From contig JAIUNP010000004.1 of the NCBI GenBank assembly GCA_020161975.1, forward strand, positions 1 to 35,239: a DNA stretch of 35,239 bases, written 5' to 3'. Position 1 is the stretch's first letter; every line of letters starts with the position of its first letter. Of this stretch, positions 1 to 7,268 are shown in pieces. The translations under genes and the position numbers were made by a program. The stretch is from Pseudomonadota bacterium. Its GTDB lineage: Bacteria > Pseudomonadota > Alphaproteobacteria > Rhizobiales > Beijerinckiaceae. The notes below the pieces were generated by a model. It had not been told where the DNA came from, did no database searches, and worked only from the letters and a program-made list of their open reading frames with translations.

Positions 1-127
1 CGATCCGCGATCAGCCCGGCTGCACAACCCCGACCAGTTCCGCCGGGCTGATCGCTCGCGTCTTGTCGCCAAAATGGGGGTCAAAATTGGACGCCGATCC
101 GGGGTCATTCTTGCACGCCGATTGACA
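1..127 (+). mobile_element. Right end of an IS21-family element (second copy, cut by window edge)
   Basis: These 127 bases are identical to 17488-17614, the non-coding right end of the complete IS21-family element further right, and lie in the same orientation. The stretch carries the same 14-bp inverted repeat (arms 7-20 and 42-55) and the same two terminal TnpA-type repeats, and ends in ...GATTGACA at 127. The rest of this copy lies outside the window. Sequence after 127 differs from that after 17614 from the second base on, so the two copies occupy different sites. The segment 128-15105 is therefore bracketed by two direct copies. Confidence 0.93.
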
Positions 128-267
128 GGCCATCTGAAAACGCCGGAAGGCAACGTGGTGCCGATGAAGCGAGGACACCAGCCATCCTACTGAGACGCTC
201 GTCTACCATGAACGGCGCCCCCAAATAATGGGATTTGTCTGCATCCACCAACAACGGAGGCGGACAA

Positions 268-468
268 ATGGATATTCAAGATCGTGGCGCTCTCAAAATT
301 GAGCAATTCTGTCACTGGGCAAGCATCGGGCGTTCTCACGCCTACAATGAAGCAAAAGCAGGGCGTCTTCGCCTGACCAAGGTCGGCAAGAAAACACTCG
401 TCACCGTCGACGATGCCAAAGCGTGGCTGGCCAAGCTGCCCAAGGCTAACGCTGCGAAGGCCGCTTGA
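268..468 (+). CDS. Small helix-turn-helix (excisionase/MerR-like) DNA-binding protein
   Basis: A 66-residue protein. I chose ATG 268 because GGAGG lies just upstream; an in-frame TTG at 235 would add 11 low-complexity residues. The body has a compact wing-HTH pattern: KIEQFCHWASIGRSHAYNEA, then a basic RLRLTKVGKKTLVTVDDAKAW turn, as in excisionase/AlpA-like proteins of prophages and integrative elements. It probably binds DNA as a regulator or recombination directionality factor of the element whose remains follow. It lies 3 bp before the next ORF, so the two are probably co-transcribed. Family-level call only; the exact role is inferred from size and neighbourhood. Confidence 0.7.
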   Translation: MDIQDRGALKIEQFCHWASIGRSHAYNEAKAGRLRLTKVGKKTLVTVDDAKAWLAKLPKANAAKAA

Positions 469-471
469 TCG

Positions 472-840
472 ATGGCCACCAACAAGAAACCCGCCAGCTT
501 GCGACCGGCGGGTTTTGGGGGTCTTGATGAATACAGCACGTCGAGACTAACCCAGAAAATTGCAAACTTCCAGCGCGAGGTTGAACTCGCTGATCCTGAC
601 GTGCTCCGTCAGAAGGGTGTCGAGGCCTTCCGTCGGCAGATCGAGCAGGAAACTGAAAACCGCGCCTTGGCCATTGCACTTTTTGGCGCGGAACGCTGCG
701 CCGGATGCAGATTTTTCCAGCCTCGCGACGGATATTATGCAGGGCTTTGCCGACGTACCAGCTCCAAACTCCATAAGCCCGCTGATACGCGTGCAACCGA
801 GTGGTGCGGGCGACATGAGGTAATTGAGGGGGCGCGCTAA
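472..840 (+). CDS. Hypothetical protein with four-cysteine motif
   Basis: A 122-residue protein that I do not recognise. The N-terminal half is helical and charged (about residues 25-70). The C-terminal half carries CAGCRFF, a later LCRR and a final EWC, so four cysteines are spaced like a small zinc- or iron-binding site. It sits between a small HTH protein and a primase-like fragment. Its last base is shared with the ATG of the next ORF (TAATG), which indicates translational coupling. This order is typical of the early or maintenance genes of prophages and integrative elements. Start ATG 472 follows the upstream stop directly; no strong ribosome-binding site is visible. Confidence 0.5.
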   Translation: MATNKKPASLRPAGFGGLDEYSTSRLTQKIANFQREVELADPDVLRQKGVEAFRRQIEQETENRALAIALFGAERCAGCRFFQPRDGYYAGLCRRTSSKLHKPADTRATEWCGRHEVIEGAR

Positions 841-1406
841 TGGCTGCGCTTCCCGCAACTGCTCCGGCTCTCATTAATGGCAAGGCGGCACTACGCCTTG
901 CCTCCCTCGGCTTGCATGTGTTCCCCTGCCAACCCGACAAGCGACCGCAACCGGGCCTGAAGTGGACGGCGCTATCCAGCCGGGCAGAGGATCAGGTTCG
1001 CCGCTGGTGGCACGCGCAGCCTCAGCGAATGCTGACTGGTTTCAGATCGTCTCTATCGATCTTGGAAATGCAACCCAATACCGCCCTTCCGACCATGTTG
1101 GCGTTGTGGAGCGCTGGTTGCCACCTGACCCTCTCGAAGGTGTCACCGCAGATCATGTCGGGCGCGTGCAATCGGCGCTCACGGCTGGCGGCAACCGTCA
1201 CGCTGGCGCTGCCTGCTTCACTCAAGACGCCTGCCGACCTTGCCGAAGCCCAAGCCTCGATCCTCACTGCGATGGGCAGCGGCGACATAACCACGGATGA
1301 AGCCGCCGATGCTGCAAAGGTGATCGAGGCAGTCGGGGCCGCGATGGAGCGGCGCGAGCTTGAGGCACGAATTGCAGCACTGGAAACCAAAGAGGCTGGG
1401 AAATGA
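840..1406 (+). pseudogene. Chimeric ORF: prim-pol N-terminus joined to DUF5681-type C-terminus
   Basis: The frame is open for 188 codons but looks like a composite. Residues 1-60 match the start of bifunctional primase/polymerase (prim-pol) proteins of phages and integrative elements (ALRLASLGLHVFPCQPDKRP, then GLKW and a WW pair). After about base 1023 the primase similarity stops and the frame is unconvincing until about 1170. There the alternative frame carries an AAA-ATPase tail. From about 1170 to 1406 the frame resembles the C-terminus of DUF5681 phage-associated proteins (VTLALPASLKTPADLAEAQA, then EARIAALE). Two internal deletions explain this best: prim-pol start, ATPase tail, DUF5681 tail. 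An expressed chimeric protein cannot be excluded, but no primase active site remains. It overlaps the next ORF by 4 bp (ATGA). Confidence 0.55.
1028..1192 (+). pseudogene. C-terminal fragment of a RepA-like AAA ATPase (alternative frame)
   Basis: In the frame one base off from the surrounding open frame, bases 1028-1192 read NADWFQIVSIDLGNATQYRP, then DHVGVVERW, PPDPLEGVTADHVGRVQ and ALTAGG. From memory this resembles the C-terminal winged region of RepA-like AAA ATPases that follow prim-pol genes in proteobacterial integrative elements. The Walker motifs and most of the protein are missing. The fragment starts where the primase similarity ends and stops where the DUF5681-like similarity starts, so both ends look like deletion joints. 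Confidence 0.45.
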
Positions 1407-1690
1407 GCAAGGAACTCCAAAAGCGCCTCGCGCGCATCGAGAGTGCTGCACGGCATAGCGTGGGGATGCTTCGGATCGAATGCGAGCCGCACGAAACCAA
1501 TGCCGAGGCTGTGCGCCGCGTGTTTGGCGATACCGGCGCACCTGCTCGCGTGCCGCTGGCCTTCTTTGAGCGAGAACCGACCTCCGAGGAATGGGAGGCA
1601 GGAGAGAACGAGCCGACTGTGCCGCAGTCGCTCGAATTGCAGCAGGACCGCGCCGCGCGGTTCGCCTTCGTCCATGTGCCAGGGCCGTGC
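1403..1690 (+). pseudogene. N-terminal part of an unknown phage-associated protein
   Basis: About 95 residues from ATG 1403, overlapping the previous stop by 4 bp as in an operon. The protein starts MSKELQKRLARIESA, has an acidic stretch (FEREPTSEEWEAGENE), and loses coding character at about 1690. There the neighbouring frame takes over with an unrelated protein tail. I do not recognise the family. The position after a DUF5681-like gene suits a small terminase-region protein. The frame stays open to 2044, but the part after 1690 is Arg/Cys/Ser-rich and looks like a shadow of the fragment in the other frame. Confidence 0.4.
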
Positions 1691-2055
1691 CGACTGCGCT
1701 GTTGCGCGACCCGTCGGTCGATGACGCGGAGCTTGCCCGCGCGGTGCGCGACATGGGCGCGAAGGGCGCATCAGACGGGATCGCCGAGGATGACCGCGGA
1801 CGCATCTTCGCCGGCGACTATGAGAACAATGCCATTCGCGTGCTGGACGAGGGGCGATGGTCGACTGTCGTCAGCGATCCGCGCATTAGCTGGCCCGATA
1901 CACTCTCGATCGGTCGTGACGGCTACCTCTACTTCACCGCCAACCAGCTGCATCGCCAACCGGGCTTCCACGGTGGCCGCGATATGCGCCGCAAGCCCTA
2001 TGAGTTGCTGCGCATTCACATCGGTAGCGGCCCCGTCCTGCTGACCCGCGATTGA
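1690..2055 (+). pseudogene. C-terminal fragment of a major royal jelly/Yellow-like (SMP-30 fold) protein
   Basis: About 120 residues ending at TGA 2053-2055. The pattern KGASDGIAEDDRGRIFAGDY, ENNAIRV, DPRISWPDTLSIGRDGYLYF and TANQLHRQPGFHGG is that of the last beta-propeller blades of bacterial MRJP/Yellow-family (L-dopachrome-tautomerase-like) proteins, which normally have about 350-400 residues with a signal peptide. Two thirds of the protein and its start are missing. The fragment joins an unrelated N-terminus at about 1690. A strong hairpin right after the stop is probably the original gene terminator. Confidence 0.7.
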
Positions 2056-2058
2056 ACT

Positions 2059-2093
2059 GGAGCGGCGGGCGGTCGCGGCCCGCCCGCCGCTCC
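2059..2093 (+). terminator. Strong GC-rich hairpin after the MRJP-like fragment
   Basis: GGAGCGGCGGGCGG and its perfect complement CCGCCCGCCGCTCC form a 14-bp stem with a 7-base loop, starting 3 bases after the stop codon. There is no T tract, so termination strength is uncertain. The position fits a transcription terminator. Confidence 0.65.
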
Positions 2094-2495
2094 ATACTCA
2101 GCAAGGATCTGCCCATGATCCGGCCGATTACCAGCGATCCGACCTGCCACGCGACCTAACGGCCTACCGCAACCCAATCTACCGCCTGCTCAGCTATGTG
2201 TCTCTGGACTACCGTCGTTGGCCCACCTCGAAAAATCGCGGCATTGCAGCATGATGGTCGGTTGCGGCTCTATCGCGTCGACCAACTCAGATCGCCGCGC
2301 GAGCGGTCGGTATCGGAGGTACTTTGACCTTCGACTGAACGCTGCTCAAGCTCCATAGCGTCATAGGGTGTCTACGGAGATGTTCATCGCCGCCACTTCC
2401 GCTTGGCGGCAGGAAATCGGAATCGCAACGGTGTGATTTTTCTATACGTACGGTTGCGTCGACATGCGATGTGCTCTTCTCCGGTGGTTGCAAGA
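2094..2495. other. Non-coding stretch between the fragment region and the metabolic operon
   Basis: No convincing gene was found in about 400 bases. A rightward frame before the TGA at about 2251 reads like protein for some 40 codons (DLTAYRNPIYRLLSYVSLDY) and may be another gene remnant, family unknown. A 7-bp stem with 8-base loop (GCCGCCA/TGGCGGC, 2389-2410) lies 86 bases beyond the last leftward gene and could help end that operon, although no T tract follows. Confidence 0.4.
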
Positions 2496-2729
2496 TTACC
2501 GAGGCTTCCGGCTCAGGCACGTCCAGAAGAGCGCAGCGACGATTAGAGCGGGGAACACCAGTACGAATGCCAATCCCAACGTCACCGCCACCCCTGCCCA
2601 AACGAAGACCACAAGTGCCATCAATAGCCATGCCGCCACGATGGCGGCGATGCCGAGCAACCACGCCCGCCACCCCGTGATGATCGTCGACTTGCCGTTG
2701 CGAGAAATAACGATAATGCGATCTCTCAT
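2496..2729 (-). CDS. Small two-helix membrane protein downstream of ackA
   Basis: A 77-residue protein with a short polar N-terminus (MRDRIIVISRNGKSTIITGW) followed by two hydrophobic spans at about residues 22-45 and 47-70. It ends with a basic tail (SRKPR), so it is an inner-membrane hairpin protein. I do not recognise a named family. Its start lies 2 bp after the ackA stop, making it the last gene of the leftward phaC-ackA operon. It may act at the membrane under the same stress or low-oxygen conditions, but the sequence gives no catalytic clue. Confidence 0.6.
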   Translation of the reverse strand: MRDRIIVISRNGKSTIITGWRAWLLGIAAIVAAWLLMALVVFVWAGVAVTLGLAFVLVFPALIVAALFWTCLSRKPR

Positions 2730-2731
2730 TT

Positions 2732-3898
2732 CTACACCTGTTGTCTGGTCGCGCGCGCAATGACGACTTCCTCGTCGGTCGGAATGACGAGCACGTCGAC
2801 TTGCGATCTTGGAGAGCTGATCCTTGGGCCGCCCCTTTCATTGGCGACGAGATCGAGAACAACGCCAGCCCACGCGGATGGCTCGCAAATTCGACGGCGG
2901 ACGCCAGCAGAATGCTCGCCGATGCCGGCCGTAAACACGAGGACATCGAGGCCGCCGAGGACCGCGACGAGCGATCCCAGCTCGCGCGCGGCACGGTAGG
3001 CGAACAGATCAAGGGCCTCGGCGGCGCGGGGATCGTCGCTCGCCTCGAGTTTGCGCACGTCCGCGCTGATACCGGAGACGCCGAGCAAGCCGGACTTGTT
3101 GTAGAGCAGGCTCGAGACCTCGTCCGGCGACATGCGCTTGTGCTGCAAGAGGTGAAGCACAACTCCCGGATCGAGCGCGCCGGAGCGCGTGCCCATCATC
3201 AGGCCGTCGAGCGCGGTGAAGCCCATCGTGCTGGCGACGCTGCGGCGCTCTTTCAGCGCGCACATACTGGCGCCGTTGCCGAGGTGGGCTACGATCACGC
3301 GGCCGTCGGCTCGCGGTCCGACATGCTGCGGCAGGACGCCGGCAATGTACTCGTAGGACAGCCCGTGAAAGCCGTAGCGCAGCACGCCATCGTCGGTTAG
3401 CTCCTGCGGCAAGGCAAACAGCTGGGCAAGGCGCGGCTGCGTGCGATGGAATTGCGTATCAAAGCAGGCAACCTGGGGGAGCTGACTCCAAGCCTTGGCC
3501 ACCGCGCGGATGGTCGCAAGATTGTGCGGCTCATGCAGTGGCGCAAGGCTTACCAGGCTATCAAGCTCGCCCATCACCGCATCGTCGATGCAGACGGGGG
3601 CAACAAACCGAGCGCCGCCGTGCACGACGCGATGGCCGGCAGCGGAGATCGTGACGTCATCGAGCCGAGCACGTAGGGTTTCAAGCAACCAAGCCGTCAG
3701 AGTTTCGTGTGTGGCAGTCTCCGGAAGCGCCAGAGTTTCTGTGAGCCGCGCGGCCCTTGCCCCCTTCGCGACAAATCGCGGCGTGCCGCCAATGCCATCG
3801 ATTTGCCCACGGCAGAGCACGTCAAGGTGCTCGGCCCCGTAGAGGGCGAATTTGATGCTCGACGAGCCGGCATTGAGCACCAGGACGGCGCGGGTCAT
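2732..3898 (-). CDS. ackA: Acetate/butyrate-type kinase
   Basis: A 388-residue cytoplasmic kinase of the acetate kinase family that makes ATP from acyl phosphate, or the reverse. Family landmarks are present: N-terminal VLVLNAGSSSIKF, HRVVHGG with the substrate Arg, YGFHGLSY with the transition-state His, MGTRSGALDPGVV with the catalytic Arg, and IPTDEE with the C-terminal Glu. Length is close to the usual 400. The ATG overlaps the TGA of the MaoC-phosphotransacylase gene (ATGA), so the two are coupled and probably form a consecutive route acyl-CoA to acyl-P to acid plus ATP. Substrate length (acetate, propionate or butyrate) cannot be read from sequence. Confidence 0.95.
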   Translation of the reverse strand: MTRAVLVLNAGSSSIKFALYGAEHLDVLCRGQIDGIGGTPRFVAKGARAARLTETLALPETATHETLTAWLLETLRARLDDVTISAAGHRVVHGGARFVAPVCIDDAVMGELDSLVSLAPLHEPHNLATIRAVAKAWSQLPQVACFDTQFHRTQPRLAQLFALPQELTDDGVLRYGFHGLSYEYIAGVLPQHVGPRADGRVIVAHLGNGASMCALKERRSVASTMGFTALDGLMMGTRSGALDPGVVLHLLQHKRMSPDEVSSLLYNKSGLLGVSGISADVRKLEASDDPRAAEALDLFAYRAARELGSLVAVLGGLDVLVFTAGIGEHSAGVRRRICEPSAWAGVVLDLVANERGGPRISSPRSQVDVLVIPTDEEVVIARATRQQV

Positions 3899-5289
3899 GT
3901 CGCACCTCGCGCCTTATGATGAACAACGAGCAGCGCCAACGCGCAGGAAGCTTGCCGCGCCAATGCACCGTCGGCACGGCTGGTCAGCATAATCGGCACG
4001 CGTGCGCCCATGACGATGCCCGTCGCGTCGGCGCCGGCAAGATAGATCAGCTGCTTGGCGACCATGTTGCCGGCCTCCAGATCCGGCGCGACCAGGATGT
4101 CGGCGTCGCCGGCGACAGAAGAGAAGATGCCCTTGGTCTTGGCTGCTTCCTTCGAGACGGCGTTGTCGAAGGCGAGCGGACCGTCGAGCAGGCCGCCGGT
4201 GATCTGTCCGCGATCGGCCATCTTGCACAGAGCGGCAGCTTCCACTGTCGATGCAATCTTGGGATAGACGGTCTCGACAGCGGAGAGGATGGCAACCTTG
4301 GGCTCGGCCAAGCCGAGCGCATGTGCGAGATCGATGGCGTTCTGCACGATGTCGCGCTTGGTCTCGAGATCGGGGTAGATGTTGATCGCGGCATCCGTGA
4401 TCAGCAAAGGCTTGGGGTAGTGCGGCACGTCGAGCGCGAAGACGTGGCTCATGCGCCGCTCGGTCCTGAGGCCGGTGTCGGCCTTGACCACCGCGCCCAT
4501 CAACTCGTCTGTGTGCAGCGCGCCCTTCATCAACGCCTCGACGCGGCTCTCGCGGGCGAGCTCGACGGCGCGTATAGCGGCAGCGTGGCTGTGGGGCGTA
4601 TCGATGATCTCGATGTCCTTCAGGCTGCGGCTGGCCGCATCGGCGGCCCTGCGGATCTTTGCTTGCGGGCCGACCAAGACCGGGACGATCAGTCGGTCGG
4701 CGGCCGCATCGAGTGCGCCGGCAAGCGACACCTCGTCGCACGGATGGACGACTGCCGTTCGGATCGCCGGCTGCTTCTGCGCTGCCTCGATCAACTGGCG
4801 GTATCGTGCCCCCCGCTCGTGCAGGTGGACCTCGGGAAGCAAGGCGCGTGGCCGACGCACCTTCTCCGTCGGAGCGACCACCAGGGCCTCGCCTTTGATG
4901 ACTGTCTCACCAGCCTGGTTTGTGCACGCACAATCGAGTACGACCCGCTTCTTGTCGGGGATCTTCTCGCGCACCGTGAGTCGGACCGTGACGGTGTCGC
5001 CCAGGCCAACCGGCCGCCGGAAGCTCAGCGACTGGTCGAGGTAGATCGTGCCGGGGCCGGGAAGCTCGGTGCCCAAAACGGCTGAGATCAGCGCGCCGCC
5101 CCACATGCCATGGGCGATCACTTTGTGGAAAGGATCAGACTTCGCAAACTCCTCATCGACGTGTGCCGGATTAACGTCGCCCGACATGACCGCGAACAGC
5201 TCGATGTCCTGCTTCCGTAGCGTTCGCGTGATCTCAGCCGTGTCACCGACCTTCAACTCGTCGAATATCTTGTTTTCTATGAACTGCAT
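3895..5289 (-). CDS. MaoC-like hydratase fused to phosphate acetyl/butyryltransferase
   Basis: A 464-residue bifunctional protein. Residues 1 to about 150 form a MaoC hot-dog domain with the hydratase signature DVNPAHVDEEFA and AHGM (catalytic Asp and His). Residues about 165-464 form a phosphate acyltransferase domain (PTA/PTB family) with ADILVAPDLEAGNMVAKQL and GARVPIMLTSRAD. The hydratase should interconvert enoyl-CoA and (R)-3-hydroxyacyl-CoA, the PhaC substrate; the transferase should make acyl phosphate for the adjacent kinase. ATG 5289 was chosen because GGAGAAG precedes it; the frame stays open 68 codons further upstream, but that part is Cys/Arg-rich and unlike the family. This fusion is known in Proteobacteria; the coupling of activities is inferred. 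Confidence 0.92.
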   Translation of the reverse strand: MQFIENKIFDELKVGDTAEITRTLRKQDIELFAVMSGDVNPAHVDEEFAKSDPFHKVIAHGMWGGALISAVLGTELPGPGTIYLDQSLSFRRPVGLGDTVTVRLTVREKIPDKKRVVLDCACTNQAGETVIKGEALVVAPTEKVRRPRALLPEVHLHERGARYRQLIEAAQKQPAIRTAVVHPCDEVSLAGALDAAADRLIVPVLVGPQAKIRRAADAASRSLKDIEIIDTPHSHAAAIRAVELARESRVEALMKGALHTDELMGAVVKADTGLRTERRMSHVFALDVPHYPKPLLITDAAINIYPDLETKRDIVQNAIDLAHALGLAEPKVAILSAVETVYPKIASTVEAAALCKMADRGQITGGLLDGPLAFDNAVSKEAAKTKGIFSSVAGDADILVAPDLEAGNMVAKQLIYLAGADATGIVMGARVPIMLTSRADGALARQASCALALLVVHHKARGAT

Positions 5290-5344
5290 GTTGCTTCTCC
5301 AGCCGCAATTGCGAGAGCGATCACAGCCGCAATGCTCGCAGTCG

Positions 5345-5812
5345 TCACTTGGGTGCCTCCTTATTGTGAGTTCGGGAGAGCAGGGATTGCAGGCTGGACA
5401 GTGCCGCCACCGCGAGAGATGCGTTGCTTCCAATCCGGCTGAAACGTCCACCAACTGATGCGATGCCTTCGACAAGGCTGCTCGTATCGGCACTCAGGGC
5501 GTCCAGTGCCACAGCTTCTGCCTCCGACAGCGCCTCGAGCTCGGCTGAAGCAGGCTCTTGCAATGTGAAGGCCAGTGCAATCGCTCCCGCGACCAAGTGC
5601 ACAGCAGCGACGCCAAGCACCGCGCCGATGTCGCCGAGCGGGTTTCGCAGTGCAAGAAAGAGCGCGACATTGAGAAGCGCCACGCCGACAAGTAAGAGCA
5701 GAACCGCCAGTGTTCCGATTACGATGCGGCTTGCCGCGTAGCGGAACATGATCCGCTGGCGCAATACAGCAAGTCGGGCATAGAGGTGAGCATTCGTCGA
5801 AAGGCTGGACAT
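5345..5812 (-). CDS. YqjE/DUF1469-like (phage-holin superfamily) membrane protein
   Basis: A 155-residue inner-membrane protein with two long hydrophobic spans at about residues 30-55 and 62-85. They are followed by a soluble helical tail rich in Ala/Ser/Glu (SAELEALSEAEAVALDALSA). This matches the YqjE/DUF1469 group, often annotated as phage holin although such genes are chromosomal stress genes. The ATG at 5812 shares a base with the upstream stop (TGATG) and has GGAG ten bases before it inside the upstream gene. Its partner upstream is a DUF883-like protein; in enterobacteria yqjD and yqjE occur together in the same way. The actual function is unknown. Confidence 0.65.
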   Translation of the reverse strand: MSSLSTNAHLYARLAVLRQRIMFRYAASRIVIGTLAVLLLLVGVALLNVALFLALRNPLGDIGAVLGVAAVHLVAGAIALAFTLQEPASAELEALSEAEAVALDALSADTSSLVEGIASVGGRFSRIGSNASLAVAALSSLQSLLSRTHNKEAPK

Positions 5813-6087
5813 CACTCGCGCGCTCCTATGGCCAGCCCTAAGAGGAGCCCGAGTCCAAACGTTGCCAGAGCCGTCAATCTCGGATTCTTCTCGACGCCTT
5901 CGACCGCATCCGCGATGATGGCATCGACGCTGTGCAACAGCGACAGTGCGTCGGACTCCGCACCGGGCTTATAGTCTGGAGACGCTTGTGGGCCCGACGC
6001 AGAGGCCTGTCGATCATCAGGCGCGCTCCTTGGCTTGGCAGCCTCAAGGTCGCCGCGCAATTCAGCGATATCATTGAGCAACGACAT
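5812..6087 (-). CDS. DUF883/ElaB-YqjD-like small tail-anchored protein
   Basis: A 91-residue protein with a charged helical N-terminus (MSLLNDIAELRGDLEA), a polar linker, a second helix (LLHSVDAIIADAVEGVEKNP) and a single C-terminal membrane span rich in Gly/Leu ending LAIGARE. This layout resembles ElaB/YqjD/DUF883 proteins, tail-anchored and in E. coli reported to bind ribosomes in stationary phase. ATG 6087 fits the helical start; an in-frame ATG at 6153 would add 22 residues without family character. It is coupled to the following YqjE-like gene. Ribosome binding here is only an inference from the resemblance. Confidence 0.6.
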   Translation of the reverse strand: MSLLNDIAELRGDLEAAKPRSAPDDRQASASGPQASPDYKPGAESDALSLLHSVDAIIADAVEGVEKNPRLTALATFGLGLLLGLAIGARE

Positions 6088-6136
6088 GATGCTTCCACAC
6101 TCCGTGGTGAACGAAGAAGGCTGCGGCATCGCGGCT

Positions 6137-6394
6137 CTATTCCGATGAACCATTTCGCTCCTCTATGGATTCGGCGAGAGCTTCGAGATCGCGAAACGCC
6201 TCTGCGCCGCCCTTGTCGTCCACGACACGAGCCACAGTCTTCTCGTTGATCTTCAGATCCCCGTCGCCCCACGGCGTGGTGTCGATCTCGAGCCGATCCT
6301 CACCATCCTTGGCGGTGAAGCGCTGCACGGTCGCGCCCTTGCCGGCGGGGAGCGATACGTCGGCATCCCAGTCGATCTTGTGCTTCTTCGTCAT
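6137..6394 (-). CDS. Conserved-looking 85-residue hypothetical protein
   Basis: A small acidic cytoplasmic protein starting MTKKHKIDWDADVSLPAGKG, with no membrane span and no Cys. It alternates charged and hydrophobic residues (VQRFTAKDGEDRLEIDTTPW), suggesting a short beta-rich domain, and ends in an acidic helix (FRDLEALAESIEERNGSSE). ATG 6394 has AGGAGC just upstream. The gene lies in the leftward operon between fabI-like and the DUF883-like gene, with a 94-base gap before it. I do not recognise the family. Its place suggests an accessory role in the storage/fermentation operon, perhaps on granules, but nothing in the sequence proves this. Confidence 0.5.
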   Translation of the reverse strand: MTKKHKIDWDADVSLPAGKGATVQRFTAKDGEDRLEIDTTPWGDGDLKINEKTVARVVDDKGGAEAFRDLEALAESIEERNGSSE

Positions 6395-6488
6395 CGGTTG
6401 CTCCTGATTCAAGCAGGCTAGTCGAGAGAGGTGGGTCAACAGCCACAACGCCGCGAGTGGTGCCGACGCTGGAAAAGCGACGTGCAGA

Positions 6489-7265
6489 TCACGACATGAC
6501 GTGATAGCCGGCGTCGACGTAGGCGATGTTGCCGGTCACGTTCGGCGCGTAGTCACTGACGAGGCCTGCGGCCATGGCGCCAACGTCGGCGATCGACACC
6601 AGGCGCCGCTCGGGCGCTCGGGCGCGTGCCTCGTCGATCAAGGCGTCGAAGTGGTCGATACCGGAAGCAGCGCGTGTCTTCAGTGGTCCCGGCGAAAGCG
6701 CATTGACACGGATGCCTTTCGGCCCGAGCTCGGCGGCGAGGTAGCGCACCGTTCCTTCGAGCGCCGACTTGACCGGCCCCATGATGTTGTAGTGGTCGAC
6801 GACCTTCTCGGCGCCATAGTAGCTGACCGTCAGCAGGCAGCCGCCATTAGGCATGAGCGGCTCGGCCAACCGGGCCATGCGGATGAAGGAGTGTACGGAG
6901 ACATCCATGGCGCGCGCGAAGCCGGGACGCGAGCAGTCGCTGACCCGGCCATGCAGGTCTTCTTTCGGGCAGAAGGCAATCGAATGCAGCAGAAAGTCGA
7001 GCCGGCCCCATTTCTCTTTGACCGCACCAAACACGCCTTCGAGAGAGCCGTCGGTCTCGACATCGAGCGGCAGGAGGAGACGCGCATCGACAGCGGCGGC
7101 TACCGGAGCGACATGAGGCTTGGCCTTGTCGTTGAGAAAGGTCAGTGCGAGCTCGGCACCCGCTGCGCGGAACGCTCTGGCGCATCCGGCAGCGATCGAT
7201 TGGTCGTTCGCGACGCCGACGACCAAGCCAACCTTGCCGGACAGTAGTTCGAGTGCAGTCGTCAT
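6489..7265 (-). CDS. fabI: FabI-type enoyl-ACP/CoA reductase
   Basis: A 258-residue SDR-fold reductase of the FabI class that reduces trans-2-enoyl thioesters with NAD(P)H. FabI landmarks: GLVVGVANDQSIAAGCA at the nucleotide site, LLHSIAF, then VSYYGAEKVVDHYNIMGPVK with the Tyr-X6-Lys catalytic pair, and a C-terminal TGNIAYVDAGYHVM. It starts 3 bp after the phaC stop, and its ribosome-binding site (AGGAG) lies inside the last phaC codons. This is probably a second, non-housekeeping FabI, because it sits in a PHA/acetate-kinase operon rather than with fatty acid genes. It may supply reduced acyl chains or dispose of NADH; this role is inferred. Confidence 0.88.
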   Translation of the reverse strand: MTTALELLSGKVGLVVGVANDQSIAAGCARAFRAAGAELALTFLNDKAKPHVAPVAAAVDARLLLPLDVETDGSLEGVFGAVKEKWGRLDFLLHSIAFCPKEDLHGRVSDCSRPGFARAMDVSVHSFIRMARLAEPLMPNGGCLLTVSYYGAEKVVDHYNIMGPVKSALEGTVRYLAAELGPKGIRVNALSPGPLKTRAASGIDHFDALIDEARARAPERRLVSIADVGAMAAGLVSDYAPNVTGNIAYVDAGYHVMS

Positions 7266-7268
7266 AAC

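Noticed and set aside
3916-5085. Long open frame on the plus strand opposite the MaoC-phosphotransacylase gene
   Set aside because: High GC leaves long antisense frames. The minus-strand protein has clear domains, and the plus-strand product has none and is His/Arg/Asp-rich as expected of a shadow.
5290-5493. 68-codon N-terminal extension of the MaoC-phosphotransacylase protein
   Set aside because: The extension is rich in Cys, Arg and His and unlike the family. ATG 5289 has GGAGAAG upstream, and the MaoC domain begins right there.
5345-5812. Phage holin and hence a prophage
   Set aside because: The resemblance is to the YqjE/DUF1469 group of chromosomal membrane proteins. No lysis or structural phage genes are nearby, and the gene is coupled to a DUF883-like stress gene.
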